Source of the DNA: Alphaproteobacteria bacterium
Lineage (GTDB): Bacteria > Pseudomonadota > Alphaproteobacteria > MPNO01 > UBA830
DNA: 64,000 nucleotides
NCBI GenBank assembly: GCA_022822405.1
Contig: JAJEBT010000170.1
Span: 1-64,000 of the forward strand
Reading direction: 5' to 3'
Shown here in pieces: positions 44,726 to 53,458 of the stretch (its first letter is position 1; every line of letters starts with the position of its first letter). Under the pieces are notes generated by a model, which was not told the DNA's origin, did not search any database, and worked only from the letters and a program-made list of their open reading frames with translations. A program made the position numbers and the translations under genes.

Positions 44726-46225
44726 TCAGCTCTCGTAGTGTTCCGATACCAGTCGGTCCAGCAGGCGCACCCCGAATGCCGTTCCGCCCTTGGGCACCGT
44801 CGCGGCGCTCTTGTTCGACCACGTCACGCCGGCGATGTCGAGGTGGGCCCACTTGACGTCGTCCTTGACGAAGCGGTTGAGAAACTGGGCCGCGGTGACG
44901 GCGCCGCCCCAACGGCTGCCCACGTTCTTCATGTCGGCGATGTCCGAATCGATCATCTTGTTGTAGGCGTCGCCGAGCGGCATGCGCCAGACCGGTTCGC
45001 CGACGGCTTCCGCGGCGCCCGCGAGCCGCCCCGCCAACTCGTCGTCATTGGCGAACAGGCCCGCATTGTGGTGGCCGAGGGCGACGATGATGGCGCCCGT
45101 CAGCGTCGCCAGATCGATCATCGTGTGGGGCTTGAACCGATCCTGGCAGTACCACATCGCATCGGCGAGCACGAGGCGGCCTTCGGCGTCGGTATTGATC
45201 ACCTCGACGGTCTGGCCGGACATCGTGTGCACGACGTCGCCGGGCCGCTGCGCGGTTCCTGACGGCATGTTTTCGACGAGGCCGACGATTCCGACGGCGT
45301 TGACCTTCGCCTTGCGCCCGGCAAGCGCCTTCATCAGCCCGAGGACGACGGCGGAGCCGCCCATGTCCCACTTCATGTCTTCCATGTTGGCCGAAGGCTT
45401 TATCGAGATTCCGCCGGTGTCGAACGTCACGCCCTTGCCGATGAAGGCGATCGGTCTTCCGCTCGGCGCGTTCCCCGTCCCGTCCCAGCGCAGGACGACG
45501 AGCCGCGGCTGGTGGGCCGAGCCCTGGGCGACGCCGAGCAGCGCGCCCATCTTGAGGCGCGCCATCCGTTTCTCGTCGAGGACCTGAACCTTGACCCCCA
45601 TCGTGGCCAGTGTTTCCGCCTCCTTGGCAAGCGTTGCGGGATAGATGACGTTCGCGGGTTCCGAAACGAGGTCGCGGGTAAAGAAGACGCCGTCGGCAAT
45701 CTTGTCGAGCGGCCGCCACAGCCGTCTCGCGGCGGCGGCGCCGTCCGTCGAGATGGTCAGCCCGTCGAGACTCGGCTTGGCGTCGGGTTTCTCGCGGGTC
45801 CGGTACTTGTCGAAACGGTAGGATGCGAGGCGGGCGCCGTAGGCGACGTTGGCCGCGATGTCGCTGCCGCCGAGATCCGCGCCCTCGATCGCGTCGACGG
45901 CGATCGTTGCCGTCTTGTTGCCGTGCCCCGACACATGCCTGTAGGCCGCACCGCCGAAGGCCTGGGCCGCAAGGCGGTTGAACTTTGCCGGGTCGCCGAG
46001 ACCGATCAGCACGACGCGGCTCGCGCCGGTTCCGGCCGGCGCTAGGATGGTGAGGGATTGTCCGCTGTCGCCCCGGAAACGGCCGGCCTTCATGGCCCTG
46101 CCGACCGCTCCGCCGGTGATCTCGTCCACCTGCTGCGCTGTATCCAGAAGCTTGCGGTCGGCAAGTACGCCGACGACGAGCGGATTGGCCTTCGGCAGGG
46201 TGGGCGATGCAAACCTGATCTTCAT
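44726..46225 (-). CDS. pepA: Leucyl aminopeptidase
   Basis: 499 residues. The C-terminal M17 catalytic domain holds VTFDTGGISIKPSANMEDMK with metal-binding Lys and Asp, and the signature VINTDAEGRLVLADAMWY with Asp, Glu and catalytic Arg. The N-terminal domain (1 to about 170) is the variable hexamer-forming part. It is a cytoplasmic dimetal exopeptidase that may also bind DNA, as PepA does in E. coli. Divergent from lptF across 179 bp, an arrangement typical for LPS-export genes in proteobacteria. Confidence 0.95.
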   Translation of the reverse strand: MKIRFASPTLPKANPLVVGVLADRKLLDTAQQVDEITGGAVGRAMKAGRFRGDSGQSLTILAPAGTGASRVVLIGLGDPAKFNRLAAQAFGGAAYRHVSGHGNKTATIAVDAIEGADLGGSDIAANVAYGARLASYRFDKYRTREKPDAKPSLDGLTISTDGAAAARRLWRPLDKIADGVFFTRDLVSEPANVIYPATLAKEAETLATMGVKVQVLDEKRMARLKMGALLGVAQGSAHQPRLVVLRWDGTGNAPSGRPIAFIGKGVTFDTGGISIKPSANMEDMKWDMGGSAVVLGLMKALAGRKAKVNAVGIVGLVENMPSGTAQRPGDVVHTMSGQTVEVINTDAEGRLVLADAMWYCQDRFKPHTMIDLATLTGAIIVALGHHNAGLFANDDELAGRLAGAAEAVGEPVWRMPLGDAYNKMIDSDIADMKNVGSRWGGAVTAAQFLNRFVKDDVKWAHLDIAGVTWSNKSAATVPKGGTAFGVRLLDRLVSEHYES

Positions 46226-46392
46226 CTTCGAAACTCCATCTTGTCAGGGTCCGGAGGGCGGCCCCGTGTCCGGAAAGCCGCGACGTCCCGGCGCGGCGAG
46301 ACCGGCCGCGACAGGGGCTGCCAGCGCTTCGATCGGGCCGCGGGACGGGCGGTTGAAGGTGCGCGGCTGATGGCAACGCCGGGCCGAGCGAC

Positions 46393-46398
46393 TATAAT
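46393..46398 (+). promoter_or_regulatory. -10 element of lptF, consensus TATAAT
   Basis: A perfect TATAAT ends 6 bases before the ATG, so transcription should begin at or within a base of the start codon. There is no Shine-Dalgarno before the ATG, consistent with a leaderless mRNA. The -35 is poor. Confidence 0.5.
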
Positions 46399-46404
46399 GA
46401 GTCA

Positions 46405-47532
46405 ATGGGTAAACTCCAACTGTACATCCTCCGGCAGTTGTTCTGGGCCACGGTGGCCATCATCGTTGCCCTTGCCTGCATTGTCTGGCTCACCCAGTCC
46501 CTGCGTTTCGTCGACATGATCGTGAGCCGGGGCCTTTCGCTGACGGCGTTCATCAGTTTCACGCTGTTGCTCCTGCCGACCTTTCTCGCGATCATCGGGC
46601 CGATCGCCCTGTTCGTCGCAACCCTGTTCATCTACAACAAGATGATGCACGACCGCGAGCTCGTCATCTTCAGCGCGAGCGGCCTCGGACCCGGTTTCAT
46701 CTCCCGTCCGGCCATTTTGCTGGCTCTCGTGCTGGTGGTTTTGGGCTATTTCAACACGCTCTATCTCATGCCGACGGCGTTTCGCGAATTCAAGGACCTC
46801 CAGCGGGCCTTTCGCGCCGATCTTTCGCACCTCTTCGTCCAGGAGGGCGTGTTCAACTCGATCATCGATGGCGTAACCGTCTTCGTCCGCGAGCGCAGCG
46901 GCCGCGGGCGCTTCAAGGGCATCGTGGTGCATGACGAGCGCGATCCCGAGATACCGGTCACGATCATGGCCGAACAGGGTGCGATCCTTTCCGGCAACCG
47001 TGGGTCACGGGTGGTGATGACGAAAGGCAACCGCCAGGAAGTCAGCCACAAGGATGGCCGGCTCACGTTGCTGCATTTCGACAGCTATACGCTCGACCTC
47101 GCGGCGCTGGATTCGGGCGGGACCACCTATGTGCGCGAACCGCGCGAACGCTTTCTGCACGAACTGTTTCTTCCCGAACCCGTGTCGGGCCCGTCCGCCA
47201 ACCACCAGAGGTTCAGAATGGAGGGGTTGTCGCGCCTGGCCATGCCGCTTCTCTATCCCTGCTTCGCGCTGATCGCCCTCGTTGCGCTGCTGTCGGGCGG
47301 TTTCGATCGCAGGGGGCATCTGCATCGCATCCTGGTCGCCGCATGCGTGGTTGCCGTCGTGCAGCTCGGGTTCTTCGGCGCCATGAGCGTGGGCACGGTG
47401 ATGCCTGAGCTGGAATCGCTGATACTGGTCCTGCCGGTGGCCGCCATCGCGATCTTTGCGATCCTCCTCGTCAGGTCGGGCCGGACAATGAACCGTCGGC
47501 GCATGCCTGCCGGACCGGGAGTCCCGCCGTGA
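46405..47532 (+). CDS. lptF: LPS export permease LptF
   Basis: 375 residues. Three N-terminal membrane helices (LFWATVAIIVALACIVWLTQ, then a second and third), a periplasmic beta-jellyroll of about 130 residues and three C-terminal helices. MHDRELVIFSASGLGP is the conserved coupling segment contacting LptB. With LptG and LptB it extracts LPS from the inner membrane and feeds the periplasmic bridge. Its stop overlaps the lptG GTG. Probably leaderless. Confidence 0.94.
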   Translation: MGKLQLYILRQLFWATVAIIVALACIVWLTQSLRFVDMIVSRGLSLTAFISFTLLLLPTFLAIIGPIALFVATLFIYNKMMHDRELVIFSASGLGPGFISRPAILLALVLVVLGYFNTLYLMPTAFREFKDLQRAFRADLSHLFVQEGVFNSIIDGVTVFVRERSGRGRFKGIVVHDERDPEIPVTIMAEQGAILSGNRGSRVVMTKGNRQEVSHKDGRLTLLHFDSYTLDLAALDSGGTTYVREPRERFLHELFLPEPVSGPSANHQRFRMEGLSRLAMPLLYPCFALIALVALLSGGFDRRGHLHRILVAACVVAVVQLGFFGAMSVGTVMPELESLILVLPVAAIAIFAILLVRSGRTMNRRRMPAGPGVPP

Positions 47533-48626
47533 GACCATTCGGATCGCTTTCCGTATATCTCGGGCGCCAGTTCCTCTTCTGGTTCGTCTGCTTCGCGTTC
47601 GCGCTCCTGGCCGTCATCATGCTCGTCGACATGGTCGAGATCTTTCGGCGGGTGTCGCAGCGCGGGGAGGGAGGCGGCCTCTTCGTGGTTCTCCGGATGG
47701 TCCTGCTCAAGGCGCCGTCCATGCTGGAGAAGGCGATCCCGTTCGCGGCGCTGTTGGGCACGGCGGCAATGCTGTGGCGCCTCAACCGTCACCACGAAAT
47801 CGTGGTGATGCGGGCGTCGGGCGTCTCGATCTGGCAGATTCTTGCGCCGGTCGTGGTGCTTGCGATCGCCATCGGCGTGGTCAAGGTCACGGTGATCAAT
47901 CCGTTCTCGTCGGCGGCACTGCTGAACTACGAAATTCTCGAGGCAAAGCATATCCGCGGCAGGACAAACCTCGCCGCGGTCGCGAGAAACGGGCTGTGGT
48001 TCAGGCAATCCCTGCCCGAGGGCAGTTACATCCTGCATGCGCGCTCGATCTCGATCGAGGATGTCCGCCTGAAGGACGTCGTCGTGTTCCGTATGCGCGA
48101 CGGCGACAAGTTTGTTGCTCGGATCGATGCCCCTGCGGCGGTTCTCGAAGGCGGGCACTGGCGGATCGAGAACCCGACCATCGCCGCGCCGGACTCGCAA
48201 CCCACCCGCCCAGAAACGATCCGTCTGTCCACGGACCTGACCCCCGAGAATATCAATGACAGTTTTGCTCCGCCGGAGACGATCTCGTTCTGGGCTTTGC
48301 CGTCCTTCATCCGTGTCCTCGAGAATGCCGGATTCTCCGGCATTCGCCACAAGCTGCACTGGCATGCCGAACTCGCACTGCCGCTGCTGCTGGCCGCCAT
48401 CGTCTTGCTGGCGGCCACGTTTTCCCTGAGGCCGGCAAGACAGCGCGGCGGCATCGTCGTCGTGGCGGCGAGTCTCGGCACGGCGTTTCTGCTCTACTTC
48501 CTGACCGACATTGCCCATGCGCTGGGTTCGTCAACTAGGATCCCGATCCTGATGGCGGCGTGGGCGCCGGTGCTGGTCGGTCTCTTTGCTGGCGTCGGCG
48601 TCCTGTTGCATCTCGAGGACGGCTGA
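47529..48626 (+). CDS. lptG: LPS export permease LptG
   Basis: 365 residues from GTG 47529, overlapping lptF by 4 bases. Same 3+3 helix plan with a periplasmic jellyroll. The coupling segment is LNRHHEIVVMRASGVSIWQI. C-terminal helices include HAELALPLLLAAIVLLAATF and LLYFLTDIAHALG. It is the partner of LptF. Its stop is followed one base later by the lptD start, making lptF–lptG–lptD a single operon. Confidence 0.94.
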   Translation: MRPFGSLSVYLGRQFLFWFVCFAFALLAVIMLVDMVEIFRRVSQRGEGGGLFVVLRMVLLKAPSMLEKAIPFAALLGTAAMLWRLNRHHEIVVMRASGVSIWQILAPVVVLAIAIGVVKVTVINPFSSAALLNYEILEAKHIRGRTNLAAVARNGLWFRQSLPEGSYILHARSISIEDVRLKDVVVFRMRDGDKFVARIDAPAAVLEGGHWRIENPTIAAPDSQPTRPETIRLSTDLTPENINDSFAPPETISFWALPSFIRVLENAGFSGIRHKLHWHAELALPLLLAAIVLLAATFSLRPARQRGGIVVVAASLGTAFLLYFLTDIAHALGSSTRIPILMAAWAPVLVGLFAGVGVLLHLEDG

Positions 48627-48627
48627 A

Positions 48628-50823
48628 ATGCGATCCGCTGCCAGGCTGGCCGCGGCGGCCGCCCTGCTGCTTGCGCTGCCGGTGGCGGGCGCGGCTCCGG
48701 CAAGCGCACAAATTGCGGATCCGTCCGGCGATACCGGGCCTGTACTGTTCGAGGCCGACGATGTCCGCCATGACCGCGAGACCGGCCTCGTGGTGGCAAT
48801 GGGACGTGTCCGCTTCAGCCGCGGCGACAGGACCCTGCTCGCCGACCGCGTCGCCTACGACCAGCGCGCCGGCACTGTTACGGCTTCCGGCAACGTCCGG
48901 CTGCATGAACCGACAGGGGAGGTCGTGTTCGCCGACAAGATGGTCCTGGACGATCCGCTCAAGGAAGCAGTCGTGGAGAATATCGCGCTGCGGTTCACGG
49001 ATGACTCCCGCGTCGCCGCGGCCAGCGGACGCCGAACGGGCAACGGGATCACGGAATTCCGAAAGATGGTGTATTCGCCGTGCAAGCTCTGCGAGGACGA
49101 TCCTGACAGCGAGCCCATATGGCAGCTCAAGGCCTACAAGGCGACCCACGACCAGAACACGGACGACATCATCTACGAGGGCGCCTTTCTCGAGTTCTTC
49201 GGACTTCCGGTATTCTATGTGCCATGGTTTTCCCATCCCGATCCCACCGTGGAACGGCGATCCGGTTTCCTGCTGCCCTCATACATAAGCGACGACGATC
49301 TCGGCGTGGTCGTCAAGACGCCCTACTACCTCGATCTGGCGCCGAACATCGACCTGACTTTGACGCCGGTGCTGACGACGCGCGAAGGTGCCGGCGCCGA
49401 GATGCGGTTCCGGCATCTCCTCGACAATGCGGAGTACGACATATCCGGCAGCGCCTATTACGAATCCGATGCCGACAGCGCCGAAGTAGGCGAACTGCGG
49501 GGCGCCGTGCGTTCCCGTTCCCGCCTGCATATCGACGACATCTGGCGTGCGGGCGCCGACCTGCGTCTGGCATCGGACGATACCTATTTGCGCAAGTACG
49601 AGTTTGTCGCCGAGGACACGCTCGAGAACCGGTTGCGCCTCGAGGGCTTCATGGGCACGGACTACGCTGCGGCAACCGGCTACTATTTCCAGAGCCTGAG
49701 GCCCGACGACCGTTCCGGAGAGATTCCGGTTGTGCTGCCGATGCTCGATTACAGCTTCGTGGGCGATCCGGGGCCACGAGGCCAGTTGTGGAAGGTGGAC
49801 ACCAACATCCTCAACCTGTACCGGGCGGACGGCACGGATACCCGCCGCGCTTCGGTCAGGACCTGGTGGGAGTTGCCCGGTGCAACCGGCGCCGGGGACA
49901 TCTACCGCCTGTTCGGGTCGCTTCAGGCAGATGCCTACTGGACCAACTACGCGGATTCGGACGGGGCCAGCGAGCGGGGCCGGCTGTTTCCGCAGGTCGG
50001 CATCGACTGGCGCAGGCCGCTGTTCCGGGTGTCGCGGAGCCACACCGAGATCCTGGAACCGGCGGTGACCCTGATTCTCGCGCCTGACGCGCAGAACACG
50101 AAGCGCATTCCCAACGAAGACAGCATCGGCGTGGAGTTCGACGACGCGAATCTGTTTGCCACGAACCGCAATACCGGAATCGACCGGGTCGAGGGCAATC
50201 CGCGCATCAGCTACGGGCTCCACGGCGGTGTCTACGGCAAGCAGGGCGGCCTCACCACGTTCTTCGTCGGGCAGAGCTATCGCTTCAGCGGCGACAACGA
50301 TTTCGGCGCGCGCACGGGGCTCAAGAGAAAACTGTCGGATGTCGTGGGCAGCGTCCGGGTGTCGCCCGGTGACAGATTCGATCTCCTCTACCGGTTTCGC
50401 ATCGACAATGCGAGCTGGTCGATGCGCCACAGCGAACTCCAGAGCTCGGCCGGAGGGTCTCGGCTCCGCCTCGACGTCAGCCACCTGCTGATCAAGGAGC
50501 AGGATGCCGGAGTCTCGGTCGACCCGGACTATCCCTTCGACGAGCGCGAGGAGATCAGGGCGGAAATCTCATCGGGTTTCGCGCGGTACTGGCGCTCCGG
50601 GGTCAATCTTCATCGCGACCTCACCGGCGGCGGCCGCTCACTCCGCCACGGCGCATACCTGATGTATGACGACGAGTGCTTTCATTTCCGCATCGACTAT
50701 TCGCGGAGGTTCACCCGCAGCCGACTGCTGCGGCCGCAGGACACGATTTTCCTTCGCGTCGGCCTGAAGACGCTGGGCGAGTCCGGTTTTCCGGGGTTCC
50801 TGAAGCCGCATCGCGGCCAGTAG
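48628..50823 (+). CDS. lptD: Outer-membrane LPS translocon LptD
   Basis: 731 residues from ATG 48628. Signal peptide (LAAAAALLLALPVAGAAPAS). Residues about 35–180 form the OstA/LptA-like jellyroll (VLFEADDVRHDRETGLVVA, TVTASGNVRLHEPTG). The remainder is the 26-strand barrel with the conserved GLPVFYVPWFSHPDPTVERR near its start. Cysteines in YSPCKLCEDD could form part of the disulfide network. It inserts LPS into the outer leaflet with LptE. The usual next gene, surA, is displaced by an A+T-rich insertion. Confidence 0.93.
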   Translation: MRSAARLAAAAALLLALPVAGAAPASAQIADPSGDTGPVLFEADDVRHDRETGLVVAMGRVRFSRGDRTLLADRVAYDQRAGTVTASGNVRLHEPTGEVVFADKMVLDDPLKEAVVENIALRFTDDSRVAAASGRRTGNGITEFRKMVYSPCKLCEDDPDSEPIWQLKAYKATHDQNTDDIIYEGAFLEFFGLPVFYVPWFSHPDPTVERRSGFLLPSYISDDDLGVVVKTPYYLDLAPNIDLTLTPVLTTREGAGAEMRFRHLLDNAEYDISGSAYYESDADSAEVGELRGAVRSRSRLHIDDIWRAGADLRLASDDTYLRKYEFVAEDTLENRLRLEGFMGTDYAAATGYYFQSLRPDDRSGEIPVVLPMLDYSFVGDPGPRGQLWKVDTNILNLYRADGTDTRRASVRTWWELPGATGAGDIYRLFGSLQADAYWTNYADSDGASERGRLFPQVGIDWRRPLFRVSRSHTEILEPAVTLILAPDAQNTKRIPNEDSIGVEFDDANLFATNRNTGIDRVEGNPRISYGLHGGVYGKQGGLTTFFVGQSYRFSGDNDFGARTGLKRKLSDVVGSVRVSPGDRFDLLYRFRIDNASWSMRHSELQSSAGGSRLRLDVSHLLIKEQDAGVSVDPDYPFDEREEIRAEISSGFARYWRSGVNLHRDLTGGGRSLRHGAYLMYDDECFHFRIDYSRRFTRSRLLRPQDTIFLRVGLKTLGESGFPGFLKPHRGQ

Positions 50824-50934
50824 TGCGGGCCGCGGCCATTCAAAATTCGATCCGGGACGCAATGTTTTGCATTTTTATGCCATCGTTTCATTTACCCTTC
50901 GGCAAGTGTTTGAAAATCCGCCGATCAACCAAAG

Positions 50935-51756
50935 TCATTCATCCAAAGGTTCAAACATTCCATCCCTTGTTCGTGAAATTTTAATTCCATCGTAATATGC
51001 TATTGTACCAAATTTCGAAGCATCCCAGTTGCGAGATACAAAGCTACGATATACGCCGTATTTGAAATATACTCCTTTCTGGCAAAACATAGTTTTGCCC
51101 TTATAATTGAATTTTAGTTTCCCATTTACCCAGATTTGGAACCAACCGTCATCTGAACGGGACCATTTGGCGTGAACTACAAAATCCATCCATTTGTTTA
51201 TGTAATCGGTTGTCAAGAAATAATATGACCTTAGCCAGTTGTCGGCAGACGAATTGAGTCTATCGGCATTGGGAAAATAGGCCATGACTTCTCCCTTGTC
51301 GGACCTGATTTTTGTTTCCAATAATTGGAATATAGGACCGCAACCAAGAGGCTTGAATTCAGCATAAGACACTTTTGTTTTCCATAAATTTTTGTGGCCT
51401 TTGGGAATGAATAGCGACCACCTGTACCAATATTCATCGTCATTGTGATATATAATATCTCTATTAGATGCCATTTCTGTGCGTTCCCTGTCATTTTCGC
51501 AATCGCTCCATTTGCCGTTTTCCGTAACGCCGCAATCCCCGGGCCGGACGTCAAATCGCTCGCTTCGCTTTCCGTATCGAACCGGATGCCCATTGTCGGA
51601 CGAGACCACTTGATGATTGTGGTTGTCCAATCCCCAAGGCGTATTTATGCGAAAATTCCACCCATCATGGCTAATCCTGTTGAAATTGGATGATGCCATT
51701 GCCAAGTCGATGGTCATGGTAATAACCACTATCGCTGCCGGGATCGGATTTTTCAC
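50935..51756 (-). CDS. Secreted polysaccharide lyase (heparin lyase I/glucuronan lyase-like, PF14099 type)
   Basis: 273 residues from GTG 51756. A short signal peptide (MKNPIPAAIVVITMTIDLAM) precedes a single jellyroll domain. Motifs HPVRYGKRSERFDVRPGDCG, WSDCENDRERTEMAS and EYWYRWSLFIPKGH recall polysaccharide lyases annotated as heparin lyase I family; FQIWVNGKLKFNYKGKT follows later. It probably cleaves an acidic extracellular polysaccharide in the periplasm or outside. The base composition is far below its neighbours (16 G+C in the 60 bases from 51061, against 43 in the 60 from 50581). It lies antisense between lptD and surA, which points to horizontal acquisition. Substrate not predictable. 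Confidence 0.72.
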   Translation of the reverse strand: MKNPIPAAIVVITMTIDLAMASSNFNRISHDGWNFRINTPWGLDNHNHQVVSSDNGHPVRYGKRSERFDVRPGDCGVTENGKWSDCENDRERTEMASNRDIIYHNDDEYWYRWSLFIPKGHKNLWKTKVSYAEFKPLGCGPIFQLLETKIRSDKGEVMAYFPNADRLNSSADNWLRSYYFLTTDYINKWMDFVVHAKWSRSDDGWFQIWVNGKLKFNYKGKTMFCQKGVYFKYGVYRSFVSRNWDASKFGTIAYYDGIKISRTRDGMFEPLDE

Positions 51757-52107
51757 GGAGCCGCCCTTTGGGCCAGTTTCGCGAGGCTGCCCAAATTGTG
51801 TCGGGCCGTTGCGAAGTCACAAAAAGCGTTCGCGCTTTCCCGCCTGTTCGCCGGACATGGGGCATCAGGCAGTGGGCGCCATATTCAGCGGGCGACCCGA
51901 ACTGGCGCGGGTGCCTTTTGGTCGTTCACGGGTGGAACGCTAGTCAGGGCAAAAATGGCTGTCAAACCACCAAGTCCCGACAGGAAAGCGGCTTTCCCCC
52001 TCTTCACGGGAATTTGCCTGCCTGGCCCTGGATTTCGCCCGCAAAGGGATGGGCGGTGTCAGCGATGATGCCCTTCCTCGTCTTTTCGACGAGCGCGCCG
52101 GCCGGTT
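51757..52107. other. Intergenic region upstream of surA
   Basis: Composition returns to normal here. No gene is recognisable; short frames have no family features. It includes a 6-bp stem with a TTCG tetraloop (51823–51838) and leads into the surA promoter at 52108. It must also carry the promoter of the lyase gene on the minus strand, which I cannot place. Confidence 0.45.
51823..51838. terminator. UUCG-tetraloop hairpin
   Basis: AAAGCG–TTCG–CGCTTT is a perfect 6-bp stem with an exceptionally stable tetraloop, flanked by A-runs on the left and Ts on the right. It could act in either direction. It lies just upstream of the foreign lyase and may insulate the core operon from it. Confidence 0.35.
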
Positions 52108-52135
52108 TTGGACGGAAGGTCTTCTGCGCTATATT
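52108..52135 (+). promoter_or_regulatory. Candidate surA promoter
   Basis: TTGGAC (52108–52113) and TATATT (52130–52135), spacing 16 bp, about 42 bp before the start. It would let surA–pdxA–rsmA be transcribed independently of the lpt genes after the insertion. Confidence 0.42.
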
Positions 52136-52176
52136 CGGCCTGATGCCCCTACCGAATTTTCCCGGCGCCCGGTCCG

Positions 52177-53454
52177 ATGCTGCATAGCCGAATCCTGCTG
52201 CAAATGTTTCTGGGTTGCGCGCTTGCAGCGCTCGTTGCGGTCTCCGGATTCGCCCAGACGAGCCACCGCATCGCTGCCGTCGTCAATGACGACATGATTT
52301 CCGCCTATGACCTCGATGCCCGCACCGGCCTCGTCATCTTCTTCGCGCGCCTCGAAGACAGCCCCGATGTCCGCAGGCGCATCAGGGGCTCGGTCCTGCG
52401 CTCACTGGTCGACGAGCGCCTGAAACTCCAGGAGGCGCGGCGGAGCAGAATTTCCGTGAGCCAGAAGGATATCGATCAGGAGTTGGCGGATTTTGCGCGG
52501 CGGCAGAATCTTTCCCGGGGCGCGCTGGAGAGGATTCTCAGGGACCGGGGCATATCCGTGAACACGCTGCTGGCGCAGTTGAGGGCCGAAGTCGCATGGG
52601 CCAGGTTCGTCGGGCGCCGCTTTGCCCCGCGGGTCCAGATTGGCAACGAGGAAGTCCAGGACGAACTCGATCAGCTCAAGGCTCGCCAGGGCCAGACCGA
52701 GTATCGTCTGGCCGAAATCGTCCTCGCGGTCGACCGGCCTCGCGACGAGGCGAGAATCCGCGAGGCAGCGGCCCGGCTTGGTGCCCAGATCCAGCGCGGC
52801 GCGCGGCTCCCTGCGCTTGCGCGGCAGTTCTCGCAGAGCGCCACCGCCGCTGTGGGCGGCGACCTTGGCTGGGTCAACCGGTCGGCGCTCGACGAAGAAC
52901 TGCGCGCCATCGTTCCGCAGATGGAGAGGGGCGCGGTCTCGGATCCGATCAGGACTGTTGACGGCTACCGCATCGTTCGCCTGGTCGACAGGAGGAAGGT
53001 TGCCCAATCGGACGAGGATGACGTCGTCGTTTCGTTGCGCCGCCTGCTTATGCCGTTCCCGGCCGAAGCCGGCGGCGATGCCGCACGCAAGCTGGCGGCA
53101 CGGGCGCGGAGCGTTTTCGAAGGCACGAACGGCTGCGACGATTTCGCCGGTCGGGCGCAGGCGGCGGGGGTGCCGGCACCGTCCGGCGTCGCAAAGCTGG
53201 CGTTGCGGGAACTGGCAGCCCCCATCCGCAGGATCGTCCGCGGCCTCGAAGTCGGCGCGGCGAGCGCGCCGCTGCCGGTGCGCGAGGGCGTAGTCGTTCT
53301 CGCGGTCTGCGCGCGTGAGACGGCAGGATCGGACCGCGGCCTGCCTGACCGCGATGCGATTGCCGACCGCCTGCTGCAGCGGCGCCTCGCGCTTCTGGCC
53401 CGGCGGCACCTGCGCGATGCCAGATTGTCGGCGGTCATCGACGTGCGCGGATGA
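52177..53454 (+). CDS. surA: Periplasmic chaperone/prolyl isomerase SurA
   Basis: 425 residues. Signal peptide MLHSRILLQMFLGCALAALV to SGFAQ. The SurA N-domain begins RIAAVVNDDMISAYDLDARTG and continues through LVDERLKLQEARR. One parvulin domain is evident from TEYRLAEIVLAVDRP to GDLGWVNRSALDEELRAI and VDGYRIVRLVDRR; a second is not convincing. It escorts outer-membrane proteins, including LptD, to the BAM complex. It is followed 4 bp later by pdxA, then rsmA, the standard order. Confidence 0.9.
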   Translation: MLHSRILLQMFLGCALAALVAVSGFAQTSHRIAAVVNDDMISAYDLDARTGLVIFFARLEDSPDVRRRIRGSVLRSLVDERLKLQEARRSRISVSQKDIDQELADFARRQNLSRGALERILRDRGISVNTLLAQLRAEVAWARFVGRRFAPRVQIGNEEVQDELDQLKARQGQTEYRLAEIVLAVDRPRDEARIREAAARLGAQIQRGARLPALARQFSQSATAAVGGDLGWVNRSALDEELRAIVPQMERGAVSDPIRTVDGYRIVRLVDRRKVAQSDEDDVVVSLRRLLMPFPAEAGGDAARKLAARARSVFEGTNGCDDFAGRAQAAGVPAPSGVAKLALRELAAPIRRIVRGLEVGAASAPLPVREGVVVLAVCARETAGSDRGLPDRDAIADRLLQRRLALLARRHLRDARLSAVIDVRG

Positions 53455-53458
53455 TCCG

